NCBI GenBank assembly: GCA_014649555.1
Contig: BMTG01000009.1
Coordinates: 62,001-126,000, forward strand
Source: Streptomyces globisporus
Lineage (GTDB): Bacteria; Actinomycetota; Actinomycetes; Streptomycetales; Streptomycetaceae
Reading direction: 5' to 3'
Length of the DNA stretch: 64,000 nucleotides
The translations under genes and the position numbers were made by a program. Under the pieces are notes generated by a model, which worked only from the letters and a program-made list of their open reading frames with translations, was not told the DNA's origin and did not search any database. This document shows positions 1-9,953 of the stretch, one piece after another. Within the stretch, counting starts at the first letter, position 1. Each line of letters opens with the position of its first letter.

Positions 1-363
1 TGCGGCCGGGAGCACCCAGTACGCCGCGTTGGCGACCCCGTCCTCGAAGTCCACACCGCGCAGGGCCATCCGGCCGAGCACCTCGCCGCTGTCGCGGGCG
101 ACGGCCCAGTGACAGCCCTTCTCCCGCTCCCAGGCCTGCCGGTACCCGTCGAACCACTCCTCCACCTGGGCCACGGTCGAGGGGCGGTGCGTGTGCCAGC
201 GGCGGGTCCCCTCGTCCTCGTACGCGGAGAGGAACGCCCGCGCGTCGGCCCGCTCCCACGGCCGCAGCAGCAGCCCGCCACCGGCTACCGGGATCACGGG
301 TTGCGGAGCGCCGGCGAGGCAGCCGGAGAGCATGGTGGGTGGCGTGGACAACGTACGGGTCAT
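1..363 (-). CDS. GNAT family N-acetyltransferase, partial (C-terminus outside window)
   Basis: The reading frame begins with ATG at 361-363 on the minus strand and runs off the left edge, giving 121 residues of the N-terminal part. After a short leader the protein reads GGLLLRPWERADARAF, the usual opening beta strand and alpha-1 of RimJ/RimL-type GNAT acetyltransferases. The following EEWFDGYRQAWER helix and the WAVARDSGEVLGRMALRG strands match the same fold, which transfers an acetyl group from acetyl-CoA to an amine. The acetyl-CoA binding loop lies beyond the window, so the substrate class cannot be judged. A second in-frame ATG at 331-333 is an alternative start. The family call is fairly secure; the substrate is unknown. 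Confidence 0.7.
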   Translation of the reverse strand, partial: MTRTLSTPPTMLSGCLAGAPQPVIPVAGGGLLLRPWERADARAFLSAYEDEGTRRWHTHRPSTVAQVEEWFDGYRQAWEREKGCHWAVARDSGEVLGRMALRGVDFEDGVANAAYWVLPAA

Positions 364-422
364 GGCCTCATGGTCGCTTGTACCCGGCTGACAGCGGATC
401 GTCCCCTGCCTACGCTCGGCCC

Positions 423-917
423 ATGAACGTCTTCTACGGGGGTGACGGCCGGCGCCTGGAGATGCGCAACGGCGGTACGGCGGTGTTCGTGGACGTCCTC
501 GTGCTCGCCGTGTCCGCCCTGGTCCGCGAGCCCTGGCACTTCCGCTTCGCCGCCCTGCTCACGCTCCAGGACCAGAACGTCATGGGGCGCGGAGTCGTCG
601 GCTTCGACCTGGCAGAGCTCGACTGGGGAGACACCCCGCAGGAGCGGGCGGCGGCGAAGGACTGGCTGTTGCGCGTCCTCGACCTGGCGCTGACCCGTCA
701 CCGCTGGGACGAGCTGACCTACGATCCGCCGTACGCCGAGAAGTACTTGCGCACGTACCGGGCCATGGTGGAGGCGTTCGACCCGGCGACGGCCGAGCCC
801 GGTACGGATGTCCTGCCCGGGCCGGAGGACGCCGCGATGGCCTCGTGCGTACGTCACCGGGTGCTGGACGCCCTGCCGTACTGGGCGGGGTGCGTGTTCT
901 GCACGGCCGGGGTCTGA
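423..917 (+). CDS. Conserved hypothetical protein, 164 aa
   Basis: I do not recognise this protein. It starts at ATG 423 (MNVFYGGDGRRLEM) and runs 164 residues with typical high-GC codon use. No signal peptide or membrane segment is evident. It has alternating hydrophobic strands near the start (AVFVDVLVLAVSALV) and a helical C-terminal half rich in acidic and aromatic residues. Two cysteines lie close together near the end (WAGCVFC). An in-frame upstream start at 339 exists but would overlap the divergent acetyltransferase gene and its promoter, so 423 is preferred. No Shine-Dalgarno is obvious, so it may be leaderless. It is divergent from the acetyltransferase and convergent with the next gene. 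Confidence 0.6.
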   Translation: MNVFYGGDGRRLEMRNGGTAVFVDVLVLAVSALVREPWHFRFAALLTLQDQNVMGRGVVGFDLAELDWGDTPQERAAAKDWLLRVLDLALTRHRWDELTYDPPYAEKYLRTYRAMVEAFDPATAEPGTDVLPGPEDAAMASCVRHRVLDALPYWAGCVFCTAGV

Positions 918-947
918 GGGTCCGGCGCCCCGGCAGCCCCTGCTGTA

Positions 948-1520
948 TCAGTGACGCCCGCCGCGCTCCCAGCGCTGCGCCGTGAGAACCGCGGGCCGTC
1001 CGCCGGCCAGCCGTTCCGCGAACGGCCGGACCAGATCCCGCGCCTCGTCCGGGAGCGCCCGCACGGCCGCGACCACTCCCGTCGTACCGGTTGTCCCGTC
1101 ATCGACCAGAGCGGCCACGAAGGTCAGCCGGCTATCCGGTTCCGCGCCCAACAGCCCCTGCTGCTCGGCATCGCCCGAGGCGCGGGCCGACATGGTCCAC
1201 CGAGCGATGACGAGCGTGTACGGGACGTCCGCCGCCGTTTCACGCCTCAGCAGCACCTCCGCCGCGACGACCGTGAGATCCCGGTAGAGGCCCGCCTTCC
1301 AGAACGGCTCCTCCCTTGCGAACCGCTCAGCGGCGGCACGGTCGGGCAGGTCGACGACGTGGACGCTCCCTGTGTGCTCCTCCCCGTCGTCGGACACGGT
1401 GGGGCCGCGGAGTATCAGCCGGCTGTCGAACCCGTCCATGTAGGACCAGTGCTCCTCGCACAACGCCTCCAACTGGTCGGCGACATCGGGCTGATCCTGG
1501 GCGTACACGTAGAACGGCAT
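948..1520 (-). CDS. YCII-like domain protein, 190 aa
   Basis: The N-terminal 90 residues look like a YCII-related alpha/beta barrel: MPFYVYAQDQPDVADQLEAL, then a helix with EEHWSYMDGF, a HTGSVHVVDLPDRAAAERFA segment and EEPFWKAGLYRDLTV. YCII-like proteins are small dimeric ferredoxin-like domains usually carrying a catalytic-looking His/Asp pair. Their substrates are mostly unknown. The C-terminal 100 residues form an extra domain I do not recognise. The ATG at 1518-1520 is chosen because homology-like sequence begins there; the frame stays open further upstream but collides with the next gene. It lies 28 bp downstream of the gene at 1549-1893 on the same strand and may share its transcript. 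Confidence 0.6.
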   Translation of the reverse strand: MPFYVYAQDQPDVADQLEALCEEHWSYMDGFDSRLILRGPTVSDDGEEHTGSVHVVDLPDRAAAERFAREEPFWKAGLYRDLTVVAAEVLLRRETAADVPYTLVIARWTMSARASGDAEQQGLLGAEPDSRLTFVAALVDDGTTGTTGVVAAVRALPDEARDLVRPFAERLAGGRPAVLTAQRWERGGRH

Positions 1521-1548
1521 GCCGAGAACGTACCGGAGCCGTACCGCC

Positions 1549-1893
1549 TCACGGCCGCAGCGGAACCAGCCCGGGACCCGACGGGTGGTCCGGCTCGAAC
1601 GCGTCCGGAATCCCCAGCCGCAAGCCCCGGCTCCGGGCGACCCGGTGCACGTCCCGCAGCGAGTGCGCCAGGGCGGCGGCGACATGGCGGAGCTGGACGG
1701 CGGTGGACGTGTCGTCCTCGACCATGTCGTCGGCATGGTCGAGGAGTTCGTAAGCCATGCCGAGCTGCATGGCCTCGACCTTGTCGGCCTCGCGCGAGAC
1801 CTTGCCGTCGCCGTTGCCCACGACGTAGCAGGGCCTGCCTGCCGTGCCTGCCCAAGGCAGCAGGCGGACGGTGCTCAGCGGCTGTTCTTTCAT
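1549..1893 (-). CDS. Conserved small protein next to XRE/DUF397 locus, 114 aa
   Basis: This is an unrecognised 114-residue protein starting at ATG 1891-1893 (MKEQPLSTVRLLPWAG). It contains CYVVGNGDGKVSREADKVEAMQ followed by a long helical region with LLDHADDMVEDD and LRHVAAALAHSLRDVHRVA. As I recall, streptomycete XRE/DUF5753 plus DUF397 loci commonly have a divergent small gene, either an ATPase or a helical protein like this one, so the position suggests participation in that regulatory module. This is an inference from context only. An alternative start at 1953 would extend it by 20 residues. Confidence 0.55.
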   Translation of the reverse strand: MKEQPLSTVRLLPWAGTAGRPCYVVGNGDGKVSREADKVEAMQLGMAYELLDHADDMVEDDTSTAVQLRHVAAALAHSLRDVHRVARSRGLRLGIPDAFEPDHPSGPGLVPLRP

Positions 1894-2026
1894 GAAGGCG
1901 TCAACTCCGTGTGCGGTGGGGGTGAATTCTTCGCTGCGTAGCGATCCACTCACAGCGTGCGAGCGGCGCGGCTAGGCTCGCCAGGGGGGTTGTGGTGACA
2001 CCGCGTCCGTCGCACGGGAGTTGGCT

Positions 2027-2824
2027 GTGAGTAATACCTATGGCGAACGGTTGAAGGCCCAGCGAGAGGCGGCCGGACTGACACAGCAGCAGCTCGCGGA
2101 TCTGGCGTTGATGACGCGGTCGCACATCTCGCACATCGAGGCGGGGCGTCGCATGCCGAGCGAGGAGGATGCCCGGCGGTTGGACAAGGCGCTGGGCACG
2201 GGCAATGTGCTGACCACTTTCCGGCCCCAGCCAGACGACCGATCCGTCGCGGAACGATTCAAAGCGGCTCGGAAACTTGAGGAACAGGCGACATTCATCC
2301 GTGAGTTCGCCATCGCCTACTTTCCTGGAATCCTCCAGACACGCCGGTACGCGGATGCGGTACTGGGCGCAGCCTTTCCGCCGTACAGCGATGAGGAACG
2401 TGACAAGGCTGTTGTCTCACGACTGGAGCGGGCCAAGATCCTGGAGCGCCCCACGACCCCCGTAGTCTGGGCGCTGCTGGACGAATCCATCCTCCGACGC
2501 TTGGCGGGGAGTGCGGACATGATGGCGGAACAGATCATGCATGTGGTGCGCCTGGTCGAACGAGGCCGAATCCGCGCGCATGTGATGCCCTTGGGCGGCC
2601 CCATCTCCAATCTGCACCAGAGCATGGTGACGCTAATGCACTTCGCGGATCAGCCGCCGGTTGCGTACTCCGAAGGCACGCAGGTGGCCAAGGTGCACGA
2701 TGCACCGCACTTGGTCGAGCGGATCGAGGCCACCTACGCTCTGGCCATGAGCGACGCGCTGTCCCTCTCCGAGTCGCTGAACGTACTCAGGGCAGCGGCA
2801 AGGGAGTACGGATACCGTGACTGA
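2027..2824 (+). CDS. XRE-family HTH regulator with DUF5753 domain (WhiJ-like / Scr1-type)
   Basis: This is a DNA-binding regulator. Residues about 5-60 form an XRE helix-turn-helix (GERLKAQREAAGLTQQQLADL, then RSHISHIEAGRRMPS). Residues about 80-255 are a DUF5753 effector domain, with the characteristic IREFAIAYFPGILQTRRYADAV and LHQSMVTLMHFADQPPVAYSEG. Such proteins pair with DUF397 partners and include WhiJ, which affects development in Streptomyces. GTG 2027 is chosen because GGGAG at 2016-2020 sits six bases upstream; TTG 2021 has no room for a ribosome binding site. The stop overlaps the start of the DUF397 gene by eight bases, implying translational coupling. Several rare codons and lower third-position GC than the neighbours hint at acquisition. 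Confidence 0.88.
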   Translation: MSNTYGERLKAQREAAGLTQQQLADLALMTRSHISHIEAGRRMPSEEDARRLDKALGTGNVLTTFRPQPDDRSVAERFKAARKLEEQATFIREFAIAYFPGILQTRRYADAVLGAAFPPYSDEERDKAVVSRLERAKILERPTTPVVWALLDESILRRLAGSADMMAEQIMHVVRLVERGRIRAHVMPLGGPISNLHQSMVTLMHFADQPPVAYSEGTQVAKVHDAPHLVERIEATYALAMSDALSLSESLNVLRAAAREYGYRD

Positions 2825-3026
2825 GCGAACCAACCCATTGGCAGACTGGCGGAAGTCGTCGTACAGCGGCCCCGACAAAGACAGCTGCCTCGAAGTCCAG
2901 GACCACCACCCCACCGCCGTCCCCGTCCGCGACTCCAAGGTCCCCGGTGGGTCCGCCCTGCTCATCCCCGCCGCCGGGTGGACCTCCTTCGTGGACGCGG
3001 TCAAGCGCGGGGCCCTCTCCGCCTGA
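2817..3026 (+). CDS. DUF397 domain protein, 69 aa
   Basis: This small protein has the DUF397 signature: LADWRKSSYSGPDKDSCLEV near the start, then VPVRDSKVPGGSALLIPAAGW and a C-terminal TSFVDAVKRG. DUF397 proteins are the usual partners of the preceding XRE/DUF5753 regulator type and are thought to modulate its activity. The GTG at 2817 overlaps the upstream stop codon, so the two are co-translated. The stop codon lies inside the left arm of a strong hairpin at 3013-3048. The family call is near certain; the biochemical role is not established. Confidence 0.88.
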   Translation: MTERTNPLADWRKSSYSGPDKDSCLEVQDHHPTAVPVRDSKVPGGSALLIPAAGWTSFVDAVKRGALSA

Positions 3027-3048
3027 CCCGGAGGTCAGGCGGAGAGGG
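3013..3048. terminator. Bidirectional terminator between DUF397 gene and uvrA-like gene
   Basis: There is a perfect 16-bp stem, CCCTCTCCGCCTGACC at 3013-3028 and its complement at 3033-3048, with a 4-base loop. It sits between convergent genes, and the left arm includes the last codons and TGA of the DUF397 gene. Confidence 0.85.
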
Positions 3049-3056
3049 TCCGGGCC

Positions 3057-5447
<2,391 letters not shown>

Positions 5448-5474
5448 GCTCGTCGTCTCTCCATCACGGGAACT

Positions 5475-5527
5475 GGTGCCACTGGATCTGGATTACGGGT
5501 GCCACTGGATTACGGGTGCCACTGGAT
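5475..5527. repeat. Three direct 13-bp repeats upstream of uvrA-like gene
   Basis: GGTGCCACTGGAT occurs at 5475-5487, 5498-5510 and 5515-5527, with spacings of 23 and 17 bases. The second and third copies also share the preceding ATTACG. The array lies 28-80 bp upstream of the start codon of the UvrA-like gene, in the 165-bp gap before the glyoxalase-fold gene. It may be a multi-copy operator or simple tandem duplication of promoter DNA. Confidence 0.75.
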
Positions 5528-5612
5528 CGCTGGTGCGCGGAGCCTACTGTCCGTGCGTGGGGCCGGGGCCCGGATTGCCGGGCTCCGGCCCCTGGGGGCG
5601 GTGGTGCGGGTG

Positions 5613-6026
5613 CTACTTCTTCGCCTGGGTGATGCGCAGCATGTTGCCGGAGGGGTCCCGGAAGGCGCAGTCGCGGACGCCGTACGGCTGGTCGATCGGC
5701 TCCTGGAGCACTTCGCCGCCCGCGGCGCGGACCTTCTCGAACGCCGCGTCGACGTCGTCGGAGGTGAGGATGACGCCGCGCAGCATGCCCTTGGCGAGCA
5801 GCTCGGCCATGGTCTGCCGGTCGGCGGCCGGGGCGTTCGGGTCGGCGAGCGGGGGCTCCAGGACGATCTCCACGTCCGGTTGCGCGGGGGACCCGACGGT
5901 CACCCAGCGCATGCCTTCGAATCCGACATCGTTGCGTACCTCCATTCCCAGGGCGTCGCGGTAGAAGGCGAGCGCCTTGTCGTGGTCGTCGACGGCGATG
6001 AAGCACTGCGAGAGCTTGATGTCCAT
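5613..6026 (-). CDS. VOC/glyoxalase-fold protein, 137 aa
   Basis: This is a vicinal-oxygen-chelate fold protein: MDIKLSQCFIAVDDHDKALAF, then YRDALGMEVRNDVGFEGMRW, GVILTSDDVDAAFEKVRAAG and the closing FRDPSGNMLRITQ. Two beta-alpha-beta-beta-beta modules fit in 137 residues, the normal length for a single-chain VOC protein that dimerises around a metal site. Homologues include antibiotic-sequestering and glyoxalase-like proteins; the substrate cannot be read from sequence. The ATG at 6024-6026 is preferred over 6068 because it starts the fold exactly. It lies 10 bp downstream of the AraC-type regulator on the same strand, a pairing that suggests the regulator controls it. Confidence 0.8.
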   Translation of the reverse strand: MDIKLSQCFIAVDDHDKALAFYRDALGMEVRNDVGFEGMRWVTVGSPAQPDVEIVLEPPLADPNAPAADRQTMAELLAKGMLRGVILTSDDVDAAFEKVRAAGGEVLQEPIDQPYGVRDCAFRDPSGNMLRITQAKK

Positions 6027-6036
6027 GGATTTCACG

Positions 6037-6456
6037 CTACGGGCGGGGCTTCCGATCCGCTTCTCCATTCCTGACCGGTCGCGTCAGCATCTTGGCGACG
6101 CATGCGGGGATGGTCTCACCGGCGTCGTGGGGGAGGGCCCGGTAGGCGCTGGGGCTCTCCCCGACCAGCTCCGTGAAGCGAGAACTGAACGAGCCCAGCG
6201 ACGTACAGCCGACGGCGAAGCAGACGTCCGTGACCGACAGGTCGCCCCGGCGCAGCAGTGCCTTGGCCCGCTCGATGCGGCGGGTCATGAGATAGCTGTA
6301 CGGGGTCTCGCCGAAGGCGGCGCGGAAGCTGCGGGAGAAGTGGCCCGCCGACATCAGGGCGTCGCGGGCCAGCGAGGGGACGTCGAGCGGTTCGGCGTAC
6401 TCGCGGTCCATACGGTCACGGGCCCGCCGCAGCCGGACCAGGTCCTCCAGCCTCAC
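6037..6456 (-). CDS. AraC-family transcriptional regulator, 139 aa
   Basis: The protein is essentially only the AraC DNA-binding domain. Residues about 15-110 contain both helix-turn-helix motifs: DVPSLARDALMSAGHFSRSF and LSVTDVCFAVGCTSLGSFSSRF, ending in the family-typical GESPSAYR. No N-terminal ligand-binding domain is present, so it resembles the short SoxS/Rob-like regulators. It precedes the VOC gene by 10 bp and is divergent from the acyl-CoA dehydrogenase. It probably regulates the VOC gene and itself. Confidence 0.85.
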   Translation of the reverse strand: MRLEDLVRLRRARDRMDREYAEPLDVPSLARDALMSAGHFSRSFRAAFGETPYSYLMTRRIERAKALLRRGDLSVTDVCFAVGCTSLGSFSSRFTELVGESPSAYRALPHDAGETIPACVAKMLTRPVRNGEADRKPRP

Positions 6457-6634
6457 TCCCTCGCCTTCCTCCCCGTCCCCTTCTCCATCTCCCTTCGATA
6501 GTCCCCCACGCCACTGACAATCGGGCCGCCCCTTGGCCTCCGCCGGCCCCCGCCGACCTCCGCCGGGTCCGTCGCGTGCCGAGCATCACCCTGGACAGCG
6601 ACCACAACCGGCGGGTAACTTCGAAGGGAGTCTG

Positions 6635-6648
6635 AGCAAGCGCTTAGC
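6635..6648. promoter_or_regulatory. Candidate TetR-type operator upstream of acyl-CoA dehydrogenase
   Basis: AGCAAGCGCTTAGC contains CAAG-CG-CTTA, one base from the CAAG-N2-CTTG core seen in KstR-like operators of actinobacterial lipid catabolism. It lies about 50 bp upstream of the acyl-CoA dehydrogenase start, in the 241-bp divergent gap. The assignment is speculative. Confidence 0.25.
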
Positions 6649-6697
6649 CACGTTCCGCGAGTTTCCGCGAATCGACTGCCGACCTAGGAGGCATTCC

Positions 6698-7855
6698 GTG
6701 CGCCGTACGGTATTCAACGAGGACCACGAGGCGTTCCGGGAGACCATCCGCGCCTTCATCGCGGCCGAGGTCGTGCCGGTCTACGACGAGTGGTTCGCCG
6801 CGGGCCAGGCTCCGCGCGACTTCTACCTCAAGCTGGGCGAGCTGGGCGTCTTCGGCATCGAGGTGGACGAGGAGTACGGCGGCGCGGGCATCGACTCGCA
6901 CAAGTACGAGGCCGTCATCTATGAGGAGACCGCCCGCGCCGGCGTCTCCTTCGGCGGCTCCGGCGTCCACACGCTGCTCGGCCTCCCCTACATCAAGATG
7001 CTCGCCACCGACGAGCAGAAGAAGCGCTGGCTGCCGAAGTTCGCGACCGGCGAGGAGATGTGGGCCCTCGCGATGACCGAGCCGGGCACCGGCTCCGACG
7101 TCGCGGGCATGAAGACCACCGCGAAGCTCTCCGAGGACGGCACGCACTACGTCCTCAACGGTTCGAAGACCTTCATCACCGGCGGTGTCCACGCCGACCG
7201 CGTCATCGTCTGCGCCCGTACCGCCGCCCCGCGCGAGGACGACCGCCGCTTCGGCATCTCCCTCTTCGCCGTCGACACGAAGTCCGAGGGCTACTCGGTC
7301 GGCCGCAAGCTCGACAAGCTGGGCCTGAAGGTCTCCGACACCGCCGAGCTGGCGTTCGTCGACGTCAAGGTCCCGGTCGGGGACCTCATGGGCGAGGAGA
7401 ACAAGGGCTTCGGCTACCTCGGCACCAACCTGGCCTCCGAGCGCTGGGGCATCGCCTTCGGCGCGTACGCCCAGGCCGCGGCGGCCGTCCGGTTCGCCAA
7501 GGAGTACGTCCAGGACCGCACGGTCTTCGGCAAGACCGTCGCCTCGTTCCAGAACACCAAGTTCGAGCTGGCCGCCTGCCAGGCCGAGGTGGACGCGGCC
7601 CAGGCCGTCGCCGACCGTGCGCTGGAGGCCCTGGACGCCGGTGAGCTCACGGCAGCAGAGGCCGCCTCCGCGAAGCTGTTCTGCACCGAGGTCGCCCACC
7701 GCGTCATCGACCGCTGCCTCCAGCTGCACGGCGGCTACGGCTTCATGAACGAGTACCCGATCGCCCGCCTGTACGCGGACAACCGCGTCAACCGCATCTA
7801 CGGCGGCACCAGCGAGGTCATGAAGTCCATCATCGCCAAGTCCATGGGCCTGTAA
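6698..7855 (+). CDS. Acyl-CoA dehydrogenase, 385 aa
   Basis: This FAD-dependent acyl-CoA dehydrogenase introduces an alpha,beta double bond into an acyl-CoA. N-terminal helices (FRETIRAFIAAEVVPVYDEWF), the FAD-contact segment MTEPGTGSDVAGMKTTA and the C-terminal LQLHGGYGFMNEYPIARLYADNR are all present at normal length. The C-terminal motif is YGGTSE, so the MCAD-position glutamate is replaced by glycine. The base is therefore probably the alternative LCAD/IVD-position residue. GTG 6698 is chosen because a perfect AGGAGG lies at 6686-6691; the frame is open further upstream but without a ribosome site. A TesB thioesterase follows 17 bp downstream, suggesting a fatty-acyl-CoA turnover operon. 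Confidence 0.92.
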   Translation: MRRTVFNEDHEAFRETIRAFIAAEVVPVYDEWFAAGQAPRDFYLKLGELGVFGIEVDEEYGGAGIDSHKYEAVIYEETARAGVSFGGSGVHTLLGLPYIKMLATDEQKKRWLPKFATGEEMWALAMTEPGTGSDVAGMKTTAKLSEDGTHYVLNGSKTFITGGVHADRVIVCARTAAPREDDRRFGISLFAVDTKSEGYSVGRKLDKLGLKVSDTAELAFVDVKVPVGDLMGEENKGFGYLGTNLASERWGIAFGAYAQAAAAVRFAKEYVQDRTVFGKTVASFQNTKFELAACQAEVDAAQAVADRALEALDAGELTAAEAASAKLFCTEVAHRVIDRCLQLHGGYGFMNEYPIARLYADNRVNRIYGGTSEVMKSIIAKSMGL

Positions 7856-7872
7856 GGGATTACCTTCCCTCC

Positions 7873-8757
7873 ATGAACGAGAGTCCCGATCCCCTGCTCG
7901 ATCTGCTCCACCTGCTCGACCTGGAGCAGATCGAGCGGGACATCTTCCGGGGCGAGAGCCGCAGCGCGCTCGTGCCCCGGGTGTTCGGCGGACAGGTCGC
8001 GGCCCAGGCGCTCGTCGCCGCGGGCCGCACCGTCCCCGCCGACCGGGGAGCCCACTCCCTGCACTCCTACTTCCTGCGGGCCGGCGACCCCGGTGCGCCC
8101 ATCGTCTACACCGTCGACCGCATCCGCGACGGGAAGTCCTTCACCACCCGCCGCGTCGTCGCGGTCCAGCACGGGCAGCCGATCTTCCACCTCTCCGCGT
8201 CCTTCCAGACGGACGAGGAGGGCATGGAGCACCAGGCCCCCATGCCCGCCGCCCCGGACCCGGAGACCCTGCCGACGGCCGCCGAGATGCTGCCTCGGTA
8301 CGCGGACCGCTTCAGCGATCCCAGCGTCGTGGACCGGCTGATCGAAGCACGTCAGGCGGTGGACCTGCGGTACGTGGACGCGCCGCCGTTCGGCACGGTG
8401 GGCGAGCCGCGCGAACCCCGCTCCCAGGTGTGGTTCCGGACGAACGGCAAGCTCGCCGACGATCCGCTGCTGCACGTCTGCATGGCGACGTACGTCTCCG
8501 ACATGACCCTGCTCGACTCGGTGCTCCTGGCCCACGGGCGGGGCGGCTGGGCGGTCGGGGACGTGGTCGGGGCCAGCCTGGACCACGCGATGTGGTTCCA
8601 CCGGCCGTTCCGGGCGGACGAGTGGCTGCTGTACGACCAGGAGTCGCCGTCGGCCTCCGGCGGACGCGGCCTGGGCCAGGCCCGTATCTACACCACCGAC
8701 GGCCGCCTCGCGATCACGGTCATCCAGGAAGGCGTCGTCCGTATCCCGCGAGGATGA
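7873..8757 (+). CDS. tesB: Acyl-CoA thioesterase II (TesB family)
   Basis: This hydrolyses acyl-CoA to free acid and CoA. It has two tandem hot-dog domains in 294 residues. The first has SRSALVPRVFGGQVAAQALVAA and the TesB signature HSLHSYFLRAGDP. The second has YVSDMTLLDS, ESPSASGGRGL and VIQEG, which supply the Asp, Ser and Gln expected for the catalytic triad of the family. The gene follows the acyl-CoA dehydrogenase closely and is likely co-transcribed. Its last 15 bases (ATCCCGCGAGGATGA) are duplicated 20 bp downstream at 8763-8777. Confidence 0.9.
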   Translation: MNESPDPLLDLLHLLDLEQIERDIFRGESRSALVPRVFGGQVAAQALVAAGRTVPADRGAHSLHSYFLRAGDPGAPIVYTVDRIRDGKSFTTRRVVAVQHGQPIFHLSASFQTDEEGMEHQAPMPAAPDPETLPTAAEMLPRYADRFSDPSVVDRLIEARQAVDLRYVDAPPFGTVGEPREPRSQVWFRTNGKLADDPLLHVCMATYVSDMTLLDSVLLAHGRGGWAVGDVVGASLDHAMWFHRPFRADEWLLYDQESPSASGGRGLGQARIYTTDGRLAITVIQEGVVRIPRG

Positions 8758-8815
8758 TGTGCATCCCGCGAGGATGAACGGCTCCTGAAGCCGCCATTCC
8801 GACATACTCCCCACC

Positions 8816-9784
8816 ATGAGCGACGCGAAAGCGAGCAAGGAAACCGATGGTGGGGAGTCCACCTTCACCGTGATCGTGGCGGCCCTCGCCAACCTCGGCA
8901 TCGCCGTGGCCAAGGCCGTCGCCGGGCTGATCAGCGGCTCCAGCGCGATGCTCTCCGAGGCGGCCCACTCGGTCGCCGACACCGTCACCGAAGTCATGCT
9001 CCTCACCGCCCTCAAGCGGAGCGAGAAGCCGGCCGACGAGGAGCACCCCCTCGGTTACGGCCCCGAGCGCTACATCTGGGCGATGCTCGCCTCCATCGCC
9101 ACCTTCGTCGGCGGTGCCGTCTTCTCGATCTACGACGGGGTGCACACCCTGGTCGCGGGCGAGGAGCTGGGCGACCCGCTCATCTCCTACATCGTCCTGG
9201 CCGTCGCCTTCCTGCTGGAGGGCTACTCGCTGCGCACCGGGGTCAAGCAGGTGCGGCGCGAGGCATCCCGGCTGCGGGTGCCGGACACGTACTACCTGCG
9301 CCACACCCCCGACACGGCCGTGAAGGCCGTCGTGATGGAGGACTCGGCGGCCCTGATCGGCCTGCTGCTGGCGGCGGGCGGGCTGCTGGGCGGGCAGCTC
9401 TCCGGCTCGGGCCTCTGGGACGGCATCGCGTCCTGCCTGATCGGCCTGTTGCTCGTGTACGTCGCCTGGGTGCTCGGCCGGTCCAACGCCCAGTTGCTCA
9501 TCGGGCGGCCGCTGCCCCCGGCGGTGCGGTCCGGGGTACGCGATGAGCTGCTGTCGGTGCCGCACATCGTGGAGGTCCTGGAGCTGACCACGTTGATCCA
9601 GGGGCCCGACGAGATCCTCATCGCCGCGAAGATCGACTTCCGGGACATGGCCACCGCGGCGGAGGTCGAGTGGGCCTGCGAGGAGGCCGAGGCCCAGTTG
9701 CGCGAGCGGTTCCCCTCCATCCGGCGGGTGTATCTGGACCCGACACCGGGGCGGGCGCAGCGGCTGCGGCGCGGCGGTTCCTGA
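8816..9784 (+). CDS. Cation diffusion facilitator family transporter, 322 aa
   Basis: This is a membrane metal exporter. Six hydrophobic segments occupy residues about 18-210. The second carries the metal-site pattern SSAMLSEAAHSVADT, with the HxxxD pair of CDF proteins. A soluble C-terminal ferredoxin-like domain (about 215-322, ILIAAKIDFRDMATAAEVEW) follows. The TM5 site reads VVMEDSAAL rather than the HxxxD of zinc transporters, so specificity (zinc, iron, manganese or other) is open. The family exchanges divalent cations for protons. The gene stands alone before the MITE-like element at 9791-9953. Confidence 0.88.
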   Translation: MSDAKASKETDGGESTFTVIVAALANLGIAVAKAVAGLISGSSAMLSEAAHSVADTVTEVMLLTALKRSEKPADEEHPLGYGPERYIWAMLASIATFVGGAVFSIYDGVHTLVAGEELGDPLISYIVLAVAFLLEGYSLRTGVKQVRREASRLRVPDTYYLRHTPDTAVKAVVMEDSAALIGLLLAAGGLLGGQLSGSGLWDGIASCLIGLLLVYVAWVLGRSNAQLLIGRPLPPAVRSGVRDELLSVPHIVEVLELTTLIQGPDEILIAAKIDFRDMATAAEVEWACEEAEAQLRERFPSIRRVYLDPTPGRAQRLRRGGS

Positions 9785-9790
9785 GGCCTA

Positions 9791-9953
9791 GGGGGTGTCT
9801 TGCCGATCAGGGTCGGACAGGCCGCGGCGTCTGGTGCGGTGCATCGCAAGGCGCTGGAACGTCCTCATCGCGGAGCGATTCGGGCGTTTCGGCAACGCCG
9901 CGAGGTGCCGTGCCAGGGGTCGCGGACCCGGCCCTGATAGGCAAGACACCCCC
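9791..9953. mobile_element. MITE-like element, 163 bp, with terminal inverted repeats and TA flanks
   Basis: The left end GGGGGTGTCTTGCC (continuing GATCAGGG) is inverted at the right end as CCCTGATAGGCAAGACACCCCC, 22 bp with one mismatch. Both ends are flanked by TA (9789-9790 and 9954-9955), as expected from insertion at a TA target. No open reading frame of transposase type is inside. The size and architecture fit a non-autonomous element mobilised by an IS630-like or TA-targeting IS5-group transposase. The right TA forms part of the TAG stop codon of the next gene, so the insertion abuts that gene's 3' end. Confidence 0.75.
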
